Assembly: GCA_037127315.1 (NCBI GenBank)
Contig: JBBBDQ010001271.1
Coordinates: forward strand, 2,590,001 to 2,654,000
Length of the DNA stretch: 64,000 nt
Source: Ascarosepion bandense
Taxonomy: Eukaryota; Mollusca; Cephalopoda; Sepiida; Sepiidae
Reading direction: 5' to 3'
Numbering within the stretch: position 1 is the first letter of the stretch; each line of letters starts with the position of its first letter. Below the pieces are notes generated by a model. That model worked only from the letters and a program-made list of their open reading frames with translations. It made no database searches and was not told where the DNA came from. The position numbers and the translations under genes are program-made. This document shows, piece by piece, positions 10,686-22,320 of the stretch.

Positions 10686-11764
10686 TAAATTGCTGTATAA
10701 TGTCTTTGAAAACATCAAAAGCTCCTGTGACGTCTGGCTTATTTCTTTAAAAATTTCTTTATCTCGCCAAGTAAACTTACAAATTTTTCAAAGCGATCTC
10801 TGTCGTTATCTCGGCCAATATTTTAACTTAGCTGTATTCTCATTGTCAGGTGAGACTTGGTGCTGTATTCTTGTCTTCAGGCAAAAGTAATATAGATGAG
10901 TTTTGGAGATTCTATACTTGTTGCAGCATTTTTCTCATTGATAAAAACAAGAGAGTTGGATGGAGGCAGGGTATTAGAAAGTTGTGAACTCTCATACTAA
11001 ACCAACAAAGTGTTATGTTCCCCTCCTATGGGGAGACAAATTCTGAATTATGAGGTTATATGGTACACTTTGTGAAAAATGGTTCAAAGAGATGAGTATA
11101 TGTGAACTGCAGTACTGGATTTACATATGAGCTGCAGCGCAGGGACCCCAAATCTAGAGGGGTCCCACAATGAACCTCTAGTCTTAGAACCCTGATAAAA
11201 CTAAATAAAAATAAAGGTATAAGAACAGATGAGATTTGTTTATTTTCAGAGTTAATGGGGCTCATTTGATCTAATTTGAACTAATTTAGAGTATTTGGGC
11301 CACTCTAGTTGTAATACAGGCCCTTCATTCAAGATACATTTTTGTAAAATGTAAAGTTTAAATAAAAAATATGATGAAGTTACTAATGAAATAGAATTAG
11401 TTTCAAATTCATTAAAAATTTGACTTGACATGTTCTGTGTCTTAACACCGATATAACATCATCTGAAAATATATATAGATATATATTTTTTATAGGGACA
11501 GAGGTGAACATATATAATGAAAGAGGCTCCCAATTTTTATTAGCCCACTGGCTTCTTAATGCTTAAATCTATCCCTGGTGAGATGTTTAATTTTTTGTCA
11601 ATAAAAAACTAATTGTAATCTTGTTTTAAATGCCATAATTCTTTAAAGCAGAAACAATCATGGATCTTCACAGAACCCTGTTCTTTATTATCTAAGAACT
11701 GGCATGACTTATTGGGAAAAACAGTGGTGTAGTTTTCAAGTAGTTGCTTTATGGTTTTTGAATT

Positions 11765-11985
11765 TGGTGTCTTTCATCTCACAAATTGGTTGCTAACTAA
11801 GACTAGAGAACCCAGTCTACTGTTATTTAGCCCATAGATGAGAAGAAGCCTGATAAATTCATGCCTTACCCAAGGAATTTTGTGCAAAAATGAATGCAAT
11901 AGACTAAATTGAAATATTAACTCTGCTTTTTTATTCTACTTTCCATGGTGATAACCATTACACTCTGAGCATATCCATGATATTA
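11765..11985 (-). mobile_element. tRNA-derived SINE
   Basis: The minus strand has a box A-like GTGTAATGGTTATCACC near 11965 and a 3' body with the family block ending in a reversed TTTAGCCCATAG (11826-11837). Same body family as 15175-15400, 40140-40262, 49805-50020 and 60723-60960. Confidence 0.6.
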
Positions 11986-11989
11986 AGGA

Positions 11990-12730
11990 TATTCCCCAAA
12001 TTAAATATAAAACATGGAATTTGCTCAAAAGTTAACAACATACAAAATGGAACTGGTAAAATAAATTCAAATTTTGGAAAAAGTAATTTGTGTTCATTTT
12101 CACTTTCCTACTAAATAACTCCTATGACTCATCCTGTCACCTGTTTATTCTCAAAAATCATTCATCTCCAACTCTACTGAAAAATGAAGTCAACAAATTT
12201 TAGAGTGTAAATTCTAACATGTGGCTCCACTAACTTAAAAGCTGCTATCCCACCTACTGAAAACACTCTGGTGGTGAGCCTGAGGGAATGCTATTGAAGA
12301 TCTAGTATGGTAGCTCAATAATTGATTTAATGGGAGAATAATTTGAATTTAATTTTTGAAAAAAAGTATTTTTTTAATATAACATTAAAAAGGTATTCTT
12401 TTTAATGTCAGGAATTATTAATAAATTCTATTTTTTTTATTTTCTGACATAAAATATGATGCTAAATAAAGTTGTCTCCCAAAAGCAGTACATTTAAGCT
12501 TCAAATGTGTGAAAATTAAGCAAACTTTGTAAAATTAAGTGTAAATTTAACCAAAAATGAGCAAATTAAGTGTAATTATTTCAATCTGATGAAAATTATG
12601 ACCTTATGGACTGTCAAGATATCCTCTTGTGCTCTTCATGGTCATTTTTTGTTTCTTTTTTACAGTCAGAAGGCCTAGGAGCCACCCAAGGTATAGTGTT
12701 ATGTTAACAGGCAATTTATATGGATAGGAG
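11990..12730. other. AT-rich stretch with no gene seen
   Basis: No recognisable repeat ends or coding domains. Confidence 0.5.
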
Positions 12731-12734
12731 TGGA

Positions 12735-13318
12735 AGATAATGGTTAACCCTTGCCTTGAACAGGTTAAGATTTTAGTGATTAGAGAAACATCAACTTGGG
12801 ATTCAGATCCACAGAACAGTGGTTTGCAGGAAAAAACTGTCCTAGTGGAACTTACTTCTCAATGGTGGAATACAGAGGGAATGTGGGTGATTTGCTTCTA
12901 TGTAAGTGGCATGGCATGTCCTTGCTGTGAGGCTTGAATTCGTGGGACTAGGGAATGTAGTTTGACTGAGCCCTTTCCATTGATGAGAAGTTGGAGGGTG
13001 GAGAATAATTTGTCATCCACAAGGGTATGGACATTTTTTTTTTGGCAGCTCCATCTGAATATGATCACAATATTCCATTTTTGGTCTGATCTGGTTCTTG
13101 TAAAGATAGAAAATGGCAGGAGTCAGTTACTAGAGCAGAAAAGAGAACTGATAATTTAATCTGCATCCTTGAGATCAAGTGTGAGTCTGAGGCCCAATAG
13201 TCTTTCAAGGCACAGTGCCTCTCTGAGGGGACATTTGTTCATCCTAACTGGTAGTAGTTTGTGGTCTAATTGGCATTGGCGGAATAATGAGTTTGGTTTT
13301 TGAATGTCTTCTTTTTCT
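12735..13318 (-). mobile_element. LINE-B2 3' fragment
   Basis: On the minus strand the upper end (from about 13318) carries CLERLLGLRLTLDLKDAD, a decayed form of the block LxLLGLTLSxDLKW found after RT in these LINEs. The tail end reads, in plus orientation, AATGGTTAACCCTTG. Copies with the same tail lie at 22321 and 43250. Truncated at its upper end against LINE-A at 13319. Confidence 0.65.
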
Positions 13319-14075
13319 ACATGCCTTGTCTTTTCAGGACGTAGGCAATCATAGCCTTCCACGTCTCCCTATCCCTGGTGGATCTTAGCATGCTTTCTCC
13401 TTATTACACCACGCAATCCCCATTCTGCCATTCACTCACTCAGGCTAGTCAAGTACTTTACATGCTGTTTTACCCTGTCTCTCCTTCTCTCTACCTGGCC
13501 TGTTAGTATCAGATTCTCCAAGCCCTCCTTCCTCATTGCATGTCCCAGGAACTTCAGCTGTCTCTTCCTGATGCTCAGTATTAATTACCTTTTCATTTCC
13601 ATCCTTTCCAAAACCTCATCATTGTTCAGATGCTCGATCCATGATATCCACAGCATCCTTCTGTAGAACCACATTTCAGTTACTTCAAGTTTTTCCTTCA
13701 TCTTCAATGACATTGTCTATTATTCACTAACATATTGAAGAACTGACATCATATAGCAATCTAGTACTCTCTTCTTTGTTTCTATTGAAATTTTCCTGTC
13801 TCTTAATACTCTACTCAACTTCTAGAATGTGTCCTTCGCCATGCCAATTTGCCTTCGGATCTCTGTGTTGCACTTTTCGTCTTCTGTTAGAACACTTCCC
13901 AGGTATTTACATGAGTGGGTAGTTTATGCTAGATCAAAAGAGAGATCAGTTACCAATTTCTGATGATCAAGAGTTTTAGAGATGCCAGGGTAATGGATGT
14001 CACTTAGTGCTACCCATTTATCCAAATAACAGGGAATCATTCCTGACATCACCTATTGAGTGTAAATAAATTCAT
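13319..14075 (-). mobile_element. LINE-A 3' fragment carrying a 0.16-kb insert
   Basis: Reverse-complement homolog of 21545-22310. It includes the block before the tail (minus strand: GHAMRKEGLENL-like near 13540-13515) and the terminal W-x-A-M-I-A-Y-V-L-like text near 13345. At 13906-14068 it contains the same insert as the LINE-A at 21558-21718, at the same internal site. Confidence 0.75.
13906..14068 (-). repeat. Insert within LINE-A (copy 1)
   Basis: About 162 bp bounded by short imperfect inverted ends (TTTACATGAGTG and the complement of TTTACACTCAAT). Nearly identical to 21558-21718 on the other strand. No coding potential; possibly a small MITE that became part of the LINE. Confidence 0.7.
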
Positions 14076-14475
14076 GCCTTCAATAACAAACTTTATTTTG
14101 AACTCAACATTTTACCTTCTTTTAAGCATTAGGCCAGCCTTACACCTTAACGGAGTTATTCTTAAACACAGATCATAATAAGTAAGTAAGCAAAATAAAG
14201 TTGATTATAAAGCAAGAATTTTTTTTCAAACTGTTATATTCTTCAGGAGATTCATTTGCATATATCCACAGATTTTTGTAATATTTTGGATGCGAAAGAT
14301 ATGAGTAAATCTATATATCAGACAAATAGTTTGTAAATGAATGACAAAATAGGAAAAATGCTTCTATATTATATGTTTCATTCCAGGAAGAAACTTATGT
14401 TTAGATGTGAAGAACTGCAAAAAATGCCAATTAAATTGTAATTGGCATTATTTTTTCTTCACGACCGCCTCCACC

Positions 14476-14484
<9 letters not shown>

Positions 14485-14517
<33 letters not shown>
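14485..14517. repeat. (TG)n microsatellite
   Basis: Uninterrupted TG run following a short AT run. Confidence 0.95.
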
Positions 14518-14519
<2 letters not shown>

Positions 14520-14589
14520 AAGCTGGTCAAAATTATCATCATTGGTGCTTTGAAAAGCAAACTACAACACTTATCAATTCAGTATTTAA

Positions 14590-14875
14590 TCTCCTTCAAA
14601 GACTAGACTAGCAATTAGGTCCCACCCTTTTACTGTGAAACCAATAAAATGTAACCACAACTTCTACTCCAACAGCTTCTTTTCTCATAATTCCCGCCTG
14701 TGGAGTTTTTTTCGTATACTTGCTTCCCCGACAGCTACAATCACCAAGAATTTAAATGTTAGGTCAATAGACATCTCTTATCTCACTGACTTGCATCCTT
14801 TCTCTCATGTTCTTTTCTCTGTCCACTCTACTCTCATCACTCCAGTATTCTCACCCTTGTAATTATTTACACTAC
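14590..14875 (+). mobile_element. LINE-B C-terminal fragment
   Basis: The frame 14635-14862 reads KPIKCNHNFYSNSFF, the penultimate C-terminal block of LINE-B (compare KPIKCNRNFYSNSFF on the minus strand at 41380). It then continues through a decayed LWSFFRILASPT segment. Ends without the usual tail. Confidence 0.75.
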
Positions 14876-14889
14876 ATTGTTTGAACTGT

Positions 14890-15175
14890 TGTACTCATCT
14901 TTGTTGCTATGTTCACAATGTTTGTCCACTATGCCCTATGGCCTTCTTCAGGTAACTGGAATTTCAAACAGAACCATTTATTTCGTCCACTGGAGTAGAT
15001 TGTTCTAGTTTCACATGCCATGCCTTTTTTGGGTATCTCAATTTCAGTTATTTCCTTTTAGTAACTCAACTCTGCAAGTTTTCGTTCACCTTTGCTCTGG
15101 CCAGATATTGAACTTGCAACTCTTTGGATGAAGAATTGGATTATTTCAACCAACGCTTTTATTTACTAGGTCAGA
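14890..15175 (-). mobile_element. tRNA-derived SINE (family with GAGTTCAATACC box B)
   Basis: Minus-strand SINE whose tRNA part is near 15175-15100 and whose 3' end is near 14890. Its tail carries the family block seen elsewhere as AACAAAGATGAG. Part of the duplicated block shared with 60410-61300. Confidence 0.65.
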
Positions 15176-15400
15176 TATCCAATATTTTCCCTTTCCTAAA
15201 CTGGTTGCTAACAACAGGTAGAGAGTCAAGTCTTTCTTGCTATTTAACCCATAGCTAGTGGAAAAAGAGATAGATTCATAACTTTCCCAAGGACATTTGT
15301 GTAAAAGTGAATGTAAAAAACTCAATATAAACTGCGATTCAGTGTGCCAATTTCTTGTTCCAAGTTGCTAACCATTACACTATCTTTGCATATCTCAATA
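15175..15400 (-). mobile_element. tRNA-derived SINE (family with TTAACCCATAGCTAG body)
   Basis: Minus strand reads AGTGTAATGGTTAGCAAC (box A-like) near 15388-15371, followed by a body ending near 15180. Identical in arrangement to 60723-60960. Confidence 0.65.
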
Positions 15401-15746
15401 TCTAATAATAGATAATATATAGTGTTGGCGGTTATATAATAACATATAATAATCAATGTGTTTTATATCTTTTTTTAAGAAAGCAACTTAACTAGACTAA
15501 CTTATTTAGCAAAAGCAGTGATATATACCATGCACATTTCCAGCCTTAGAAATGTGACGGATTTCTTTATTACTTCTATATTCTGTATTCCTTTTTTTGC
15601 CAAGATACAAGTGACAATCAACTTTTTCTGGATTTTATGAATAGGCACAAGATTACTTACTGTTGTCATTCATAGATTCTGAAAGAAATCTCGAATAGTC
15701 TTTATGCAAATGTATTAGTTTAAAAACTAATCAGAAAAATCTGGGT

Positions 15747-16030
15747 CAGTGGATAAAAATGTTGGTTGAATCCAGTGACTTGACCCAATTAGTTGTGAGT
15801 TCAATACCTGGCTACAGCAGAGGTGAACAAAAACTGGGAGATTTAAATTAATGGGAGATAACTGATACCAAGACATTCGGAGAATCAGGGACCAATGGAT
15901 TAGAACAATCTATCCCAGTGGATGAAATAAAGGGTTCAGTTCAAAATTCCAGTCACCTGAAGACGGCTGAAGGGCTGATATATCATGAATATGGCAACAA
16001 AGATTAGGACAACATTTCGAACAATCTAAA
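15747..16030 (+). mobile_element. tRNA-derived SINE
   Basis: Starts GGGTCAGTGGATAAAA (box A-like), then GTGAGTTCAATACCTGG (box B-like), then the family body. Its tail reads AACAAAGATTAGGACAAC. It lies where homology to 61305 stops, so it inserted into this copy of the duplication. Confidence 0.75.
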
Positions 16031-16034
16031 GTAG

Positions 16035-16900
16035 AGCAAATTTTTTATAAAATCTTTGACTCTGATCAACATATTTTCTGTTTGTTTTCAGCTGTTGATG
16101 TATTCATATATTTGAATTAAACTTACATTGTCTCCTGTCAATGTAAACATATGCTTACAAAGCACCATGAAATGTAGTCCAAAGAATTTTTGTTATAAAT
16201 TAACTTGCAATTGGTGCTATTTCCAAAGCAATAAAGATCTATACAGTACAATTTATTTAGGGAAGTATTTTAATTATATCATGTGTTGGGGGAGGGGTGT
16301 TAAGCATAGTCTATACTGCAGAGTATTCAACCAAATTGAAAATGATGGTGTCCTTGAAAAATCACCATCAGTTTATTTATAGTCACTTATTTCAATAAAT
16401 GAAGAAAGATTCAAGTGACATATCTGACTGACAAACTCAATTTCATATTGAAATACTCATCAGAGCCAGATGTTTGATATATCTATTGAACTTATTATCA
16501 AATGCCATATTTATACTCCTTGCAACAAACATTTTTTTCTTTTATTTTCATTAAACAACAATTTCCTATTTTTTTTAAATGAGACAGCACAACCAAGAAA
16601 CAATGTTTCAACAAAGCAGCAGTGAAAGAATTAATGTATATATAGTTTTGTATGTAACTAAAGTATTTACGTTTTGATGATGGGAGACTGCAATCTTCAA
16701 AAACTTTTCTATGTGGAAAACTAGCCTCTGGCAAGTAAAGAAATGGGGCCCCATTGAAGAGATACAAGGACCCCTTGAGAAGTATCCTCATGTTATGATT
16801 CATTAAGAAATAAAGACAGCCAAGAGTCCTTCATGGGGATACTGAATCAAGCAACAGAAAAAAAGGTAGTATAAAAGAGTTAGCTCTTCATCCACTTCAT
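16035..16900. other. AT-rich stretch with no gene seen
   Basis: Several short ORFs occur (for example minus 16803-16498, 101 codons), but they lack domains, splice context or repeat homology. Not called as genes. Confidence 0.5.
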
Positions 16901-16904
16901 CTTG

Positions 16905-17440
16905 CCCATTTATAAATCTACCATTTATCCATGTATTGAATATTGCTGCCATATCTGGTCTGATGCTCCTACTATACATCTCAAGATTCTTGAGAAAATT
17001 CAAAGAAAGGCTGTAATGTAATCAGTCCTGACCTGGTATTTTGATTTGAGTTACATTATAGTGTGTCATGGCTTCCATCTGTCTTTTCTACAAATATTTT
17101 CATGGCAGTTGTTTGATGAGCTTTCCTCACTGACATGAATGTTACTTAGCAACTAGCTTTCACCATTTTATTGTTAAACTAGCTAGATGCACACATATAA
17201 TCTATTCTAATACTTTCTTTTCTCACCTGTGGAAATTTCTTCCAATTTCTTGCTTTCTTGCCACATACAATCTTGAAAAATTTAAATACAACATCACCAT
17301 CTTATGTCTTCCTAAATCTTGTTCTTTTATTGTTCATTTCCCTCACTAAACTCCTCTCATTCTCTTTCATACTCAGTAAATCTTTGTGTCCTTGTGGCAT
17401 TATTATCCCCCTGCTTGGAGTGAAATGATTAAAAAAATAC
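16905..17440 (+). mobile_element. LINE-B 3' fragment
   Basis: Begins with decayed text equivalent to 'IEYCCHIWSDAPTIHL.IL.KIQRKAV' (16935-17020). It runs through the terminal domain to the tail GGAGTGAAATGATTAAAAAA at about 17418-17437. Related copy at 17665-18165. Confidence 0.7.
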
Positions 17441-17664
17441 AATCTATCAAACCTTCTCCTGGTGCCAATGTAGAAAATTAAGCCTTTCTTTTAAGGGCCA
17501 CAATAACTATTTGAAACCCTGAAACAAATGTGGAAAAACTTTCCTATTCTAGTTTGTGAAGCCATAACAGAAGAATAATAGATATGTATATTTTAACCAT
17601 ATTACCATATTCTTTTCCAGAAACTCATGAAAAATTTATATCCAAATAAATTTTATTGTATATC

Positions 17665-18165
17665 AAGTAGGTGCTCCTGCCATTCATCTTGATGTTCTTG
17701 GAAAAATCTAAAGAAGGATCTGCAATATAATCAATACTGACTTGGCAGCCAGTCTTCAGTCACTTTTTCAGTGATGTGATGTGATTTCCATTTAACTTTT
17801 ATACAAGTATTTTCATGGCAACTGTTCTGATGAGGTTTTTTTCTTGATCCCCCAAACACATGCATAGTACTAGGTTGGCATCAAGGTCCCATTCTTTTAT
17901 TGTTGAAACAGATAAATGTAACCACCTCTTCTATTTTAAGAGTTTCTTTTCAAACACTTCCCATTTGTGGAACCCCCTTCCATTTGCTTGCTTCCCTGAT
18001 AGCTACAATCTCCAAAAGTTTAAATGTAATATCAATTGCCATCTTCTATTTACTACCATCTCTTATCTTTTCTTTGACATCCTCTGCACTGTGTTTTTTC
18101 ACTCACTGTAACCCCCTGTGCATCAGTGCCTTGTTTGGGGTGAAATGATTATGAAAAAAAGATTA
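17665..18165 (+). mobile_element. LINE-B 3' fragment
   Basis: Starts in the same domain as the preceding copy ('GAPAIHLDVLGKI'). It contains the C-terminal block RSHSFIVETDKCNHLF (from 17887) and the tail GGGGTGAAATGATTATG at about 18137. The following bases have an A-rich end. Confidence 0.75.
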
Positions 18166-18240
18166 TTACAAGGGTTAGTCAAAAATTATTTGCACCTTCC
18201 CCATATCTTTAGGATTGTCACACTGCATGATTATATGAGA

Positions 18241-18625
18241 CTAGCAGTATAGCCCGGCATTGCTCGGGTGTAATGAAGGTTTTAAAACTAATCCATGGTC
18301 CTGGAACTCAGACTCTTTGGACGTTGGTACGAAAGACTAAAAAGCAATAGTTTTTTTCCAGTTAAAGTGAAACCATAGACTGAAAGAAAAATGAATGGAT
18401 GTAAGTAAAATTTGGATTTCCTGGTATCGATATCAAATGAGATGTTTTCGTCGTAAACTGAATTTTGAAGGCTAAATAAGTCTTCTGAGTAAATGGTATC
18501 ATGGCTGAGATTAAGAACTACAATTATACCTACTTAGAGCCAAACCCAAAGCAAAAACTAAAATAAAAGGGCTGAAAAAATACAGACATACAGGCAGATA
18601 AACACGACACACACAAACATCTTGC

Positions 18626-18661
<36 letters not shown>

Positions 18662-18986
18662 CGATTTTCTGCACTATTGTAAGAACTGCAACCTTGAAAC
18701 TTCTGAATATCATTTCTTATGTCTTTGAGTGTATCAAATTTGATTAAAATCGGACCACTCCTTCTATAACCCGATTTTTTCGATTATTGATATTTATCAG
18801 GGGGTACTTCAACACAAAACCTAGCTAAGAACACTCGCATATACTTACAGTAGAACTGTGTAAATTTTCAAGAAAATCAGTTCAGCCATTTCGGAGTCTA
18901 TAGGTAACGGACACACACACACACATAGACACACACACACAGACACACACATAGACAAAGTTCCATTTATAAATAAGGATAGATTT
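18241..18986 (+). repeat. Interspersed repeat 'CTAGCAGTAT' family, copy 1
   Basis: Full-length copy starting CTAGCAGTATAGCCCGGC and ending after a (CA)n run with AAGTTCCATTTATAAATAA. It contains an internal (AT)n tract and a conserved block around TTTCAAGAAAATCAGTTCAG. Two further copies lie at 29311 and 30613. Similar blocks are common in mollusc and arthropod genomes. I cannot assign a class and see no ORF. Confidence 0.8.
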
Positions 18987-19459
18987 AGATTTTATATTTT
19001 CTTTGTATTGCCTTATTGACCAAATACAAAAGAATGAGTCCAAAATGCAAATTACAAATTGGAGATACCAAAATCAAACATTAGTGAAAAGATCTGCCAA
19101 ACAAGTCTGCTATCCGTCCCACTACAGTAGGTACTCATTGTACTTGTTCAGTAGCTGAGATAGTTTCATATCTTTATTCCTGCCAGTTTTCAATCCAAAG
19201 TAAAAACTGAAAGTTCCTATTTCAAAACAGTTACTCTCTCCCAGCATATTGTTTTCTCTCTTCGTAGCAGTCAGTACATCAATGCATTTGTAAAATCTGA
19301 AATATCTAAGTTGCATAATATCTCTAAGGAAAATATATTCCTGTAGATAGACAAACGTATACCAGAAGAACATTATTAGCCACACACATAAATAGGTTTA
19401 TCTCTTTGAATATGTACGAAAGATATACAAAAATATTTTATATCACGCTAATAATGGGC

Positions 19460-19690
19460 ATGTGCACTGTGGTATAATGGATATCAGCTCAGAATGAGAA
19501 AATGAAGAGCTGAGTTCAAATTCCAATCAAATCTGTTTCTTTCACTTATACACAAATACCCTTGGGAAAAGTATTAATCCATCTTCTCCCTCCAGTTATG
19601 GGTATTCAAGTTATTTAATTGAAATTTGAACTCAGCTCTACAAATTTCTCATTCTAAGCTGATATCCATAACACCACAGAACACATGCTT
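19460..19690. mobile_element. Head-to-head pair of tRNA-derived SINE copies (palindrome)
   Basis: The plus copy starts GTGGTATAATGGATATCAGC (box A-like), with GAGTTCAAATTCC as box B. The complement of the same unit returns at 19622-19690. The arms are about 65 bp with about 95 bp between them. The two arms differ at several positions. Confidence 0.8.
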
Positions 19691-19694
19691 ATTA

Positions 19695-19855
19695 TTAGCC
19701 TAATCAGCAGGATCAATTGGGCTCTATAGCCTTGGTTTGCAGCTGGTCTACCACTCAGCGAAAATCTGCTGCCTAGTCAGTCCTGACTCAAAAGAAACAT
19801 GATTGCCCATGCATGTATCACATACAACAATTAACTGACTGACTGAATAGTGGTC
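19695..19855 (-). mobile_element. SINE fragment (GTCAGTCAGTTAA family)
   Basis: Reverse-strand copy of the sequence at 40035-40200. Shared blocks are GTCAGTCAGTTAA, GACTGACT.GGCAG and CCAAGGCTATAGA. Class assigned by association with tRNA-type SINE bodies. Confidence 0.5.
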
Positions 19856-20174
19856 AAGCTGGAGATTTCCTAAGTTATTCATTTCTTTCTGAGAAGAATC
19901 GTCTTCAGAAAAAAAATTGAGTTCAGAATTGATCTCATAAATAAAAGAGAAAAAGTGGAATAGAATGATGAAACATTCTGGTTAAAGTTAACAACAGAAC
20001 ATTAAAAGGGATATGTTGTAAGGTTCAAGATATAAATTTACATACATATGTATGAGTTTTTTTATTAATTTTCAGTGGATACACATGTTTAAATAAACAA
20101 TCTCTTCATTTATTAAATAGTATTTATTTTCTGCTCCCAGCCTGAATATTCAAGAAATCTATTAGAAAAATATG

Positions 20175-20255
20175 CATTCTCTGTCAGGAATCAAACCTGC
20201 ATTCCCCTAGGGAAAACGACCATTAGATCTGACCTCTCAACTATGGTGTGTAATG
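20175..20255 (-). mobile_element. tRNA-like repeat (related to 34843-34930)
   Basis: Minus strand reads ATAGTTGAGAGGTCAGATC (box A-like), then a variable-arm-like segment and GCAGGTTTGATTCC (box B-like). Resembles a class II (Ser/Leu-type) tRNA backbone. Decayed; not a functional tRNA. Confidence 0.4.
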
Positions 20256-20259
20256 ATGC

Positions 20260-21180
20260 CCCAAGCAAAGTATGAAAAGAGTCTTTAAACACAGATTTTT
20301 CTCTGACTTTGTGTGTATTATAGATATAAACAGTGTAGACATAAGGATCAAATACTGCAGGATGACTGTCAGTTTCATGTCTCAAGCAATCTTCAGATCA
20401 TATATCACTACTCCCTCAATGGGCTTTATACAGGATATGGGGGATAAAGGGAAGTTGGGAATAGAGGAAAGCAGCACTTCCTATTTTTTTTAACTTGGAC
20501 TCATGGTTATTTTTAGATATGATCTTTAAACTGTTTATTTTATTCATCATTTTATTTAGATGCTTCATTATTCATTTTGTGTATTTCCGTTTGGTTCTAA
20601 TTTTTGGTATTTGGAATAAAGTTATAGGTTATGGAATTTTATTTAGTCTTTTTGGTAATGATGTTGTTAGCTGTAGGTAGCCTAGTAGGAATTTATTTTA
20701 GCATCTGCTTTTGTAAATGGGCTCTGATCTTTTGTTTTGTTTATCTTGTTCTGGCAGGGGGATTATGACTATTTTCTCCTCTATGTAAAGGTCACATAGT
20801 TTTGAGTTCAAAGTTGGTGCTGTTTTTCTCATTTTCCTTGCTAGTTTTGGTGATTTTTGATGTTTGTTTTTGGTTTCCATATATACATGAGAGGATCGTG
20901 AAAAAAGGATAATCATGAACAGAAAAAGCATGTTTGTTGAAAACAAGAAATAAAGAAAGAAATAAAGAAGTCATAAGACTTGGATACATTGGTATGTAGC
21001 ATTGGTTAAAAAGTCAGCCATGATCCTAGGCCACTACTACTGTTGTGAGTTCAGTCCTCAAAAAGTTTGACTTTAAATAACCCATAAAGTGTTGATAAGC
21101 CATACAAAAAATCAAAGTGTCCTGTACTTTTTCCTTATTTTAGATGAGGATTTTCATTTTTTTTATTGTTTAAGAATCTC
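20260..21180. other. Stretch with no gene seen
   Basis: TTTATT-rich sequence. Short ORFs are composed of F, I and L, which is typical of AT-rich non-coding DNA. Confidence 0.5.
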
Positions 21181-21184
21181 TACT

Positions 21185-22318
21185 GGCAGTAAACTGCCTA
21201 CATACGAACAGGTAACAAATTCAGCAGATATACAAAGATTGAAAGGGGCATAAGACAAGGATGTGTCTTTTCACTGGCTCTATTCAACTTGTACAGTGAG
21301 ACTATTGTGAAAACCCTAGATATTATTCCAGAATTTGTCATCGGAGGCCACAATTTGAGCAACATAAGATACAGTGCTGATTGCAGACAGGGAAAGGAAA
21401 CTGAAAGACCTCCTACAGAAGGTAGGTGTAGAGAGTGACAAAAAAGGACTACAAATAAACTGCAAGAAAACCGAATACATGGTCATCAGCAAAAAGAGCA
21501 ACCCAAAATACCAAATACAGATGTGGGGGTACTAAAATCAAACAGGTACAAAAATTTATTTACACTCAATAGGTGATGTCAGGAATGATTCCCTGTTATT
21601 TGGATAAATGGGTAGCACTAAGTGACATCCATTACCCTGGCATCTCTAAAACTCTTGATCATCAGAAATTGGTAACTCATCTCTCTTCTGATCTAGCATA
21701 AACTACCCACTCATGTAAATACCTGGGAAGTGTTCTAACAGAAGACAGAAAGTGCAACACAGAAATCTGAAGGCAAATTGGCATGGTGAAGGACGCATTC
21801 CAGAAGCTGAGTAAAGTATTAAATCACAGGAAACTTTCATTAGAAACAAAGAAGATAGTACTAGATTGCTATGTGATGTCAATTCTTCAATATAACAGTG
21901 AATGCTGAACAATATCATCAAAGATGAAGGAAAAAACTTGAAGCAACTGAAATGAGGTTCTACAGATGGATGCTGTGGATACCATGGACCGAGCATGTGA
22001 GCAATGGTGAGGTGTTGGAAAGAATGGAAATGAAAAGAAAATTAATACTGAGCATCAGGAAGAGACAACTGAAGTTCCTGGGACATGCAATGAGGAAGGA
22101 GGGCTTAGAGAACCTGTTACTAAAGAGGCCAGATAGAAGGAAAGAGAGACAGAAGAAAGCAGCGGATGACATATTTGAAAGGCCTGAGCAAGTAGATGAC
22201 AGAACGGGAGTTATGAGATGTTAGAGAAAGTGTGGTAAGAGACACCAGGGATAGGGAGGTGTGGAAGGACATGATCATCTACGTCCTGTAAGGACAAGGT
22301 ACATAGAAGAAGAAGAAA
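21185..22318 (+). mobile_element. LINE-A, 5'-truncated, with RT remnant and 0.16-kb insert
   Basis: RT remnant: decayed GIRQGCVFSLALFNLYSETI (21245-21307), then IGGHNLSNIRYSAD (21342-21385), where the catalytic YADD reads YSAD. Next come the post-RT domain (RKRQLKFLGHAMRKEGLENL, about 22054-22115) and a 3' end with GAAGAAGAAG at about 22306. The insert at 21558-21718 interrupts the VQKFKYLGSVLTED block. Several stops; inactive. Confidence 0.8.
21558..21718 (+). repeat. Insert within LINE-A (copy 2)
   Basis: Near-identical reverse complement of 13906-14068. Flanking LINE sequence reads AAAAATTTA before and AAATACCTGGG after, consistent with a short T/A-rich target duplication. Confidence 0.7.
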
Positions 22319-22320
22319 AG

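Larger units (their letters stand above)
14890..15746. repeat. Duplicated block, copy 1 (other copy 60410-61305)
   Basis: Same order of two SINEs plus about 350 bp of non-SINE sequence in both copies, same orientation. 15301-15660 differs from its partner at only a few positions plus one 8-bp indel, while the parts to the left differ at roughly one base in six or seven (by eye). A SINE at 15747 interrupts this copy. Confidence 0.85.

Noticed and set aside
16498..16803. 101-codon minus ORF as a gene
   Set aside because: No domain, no start or splice context, AT-rich surroundings.
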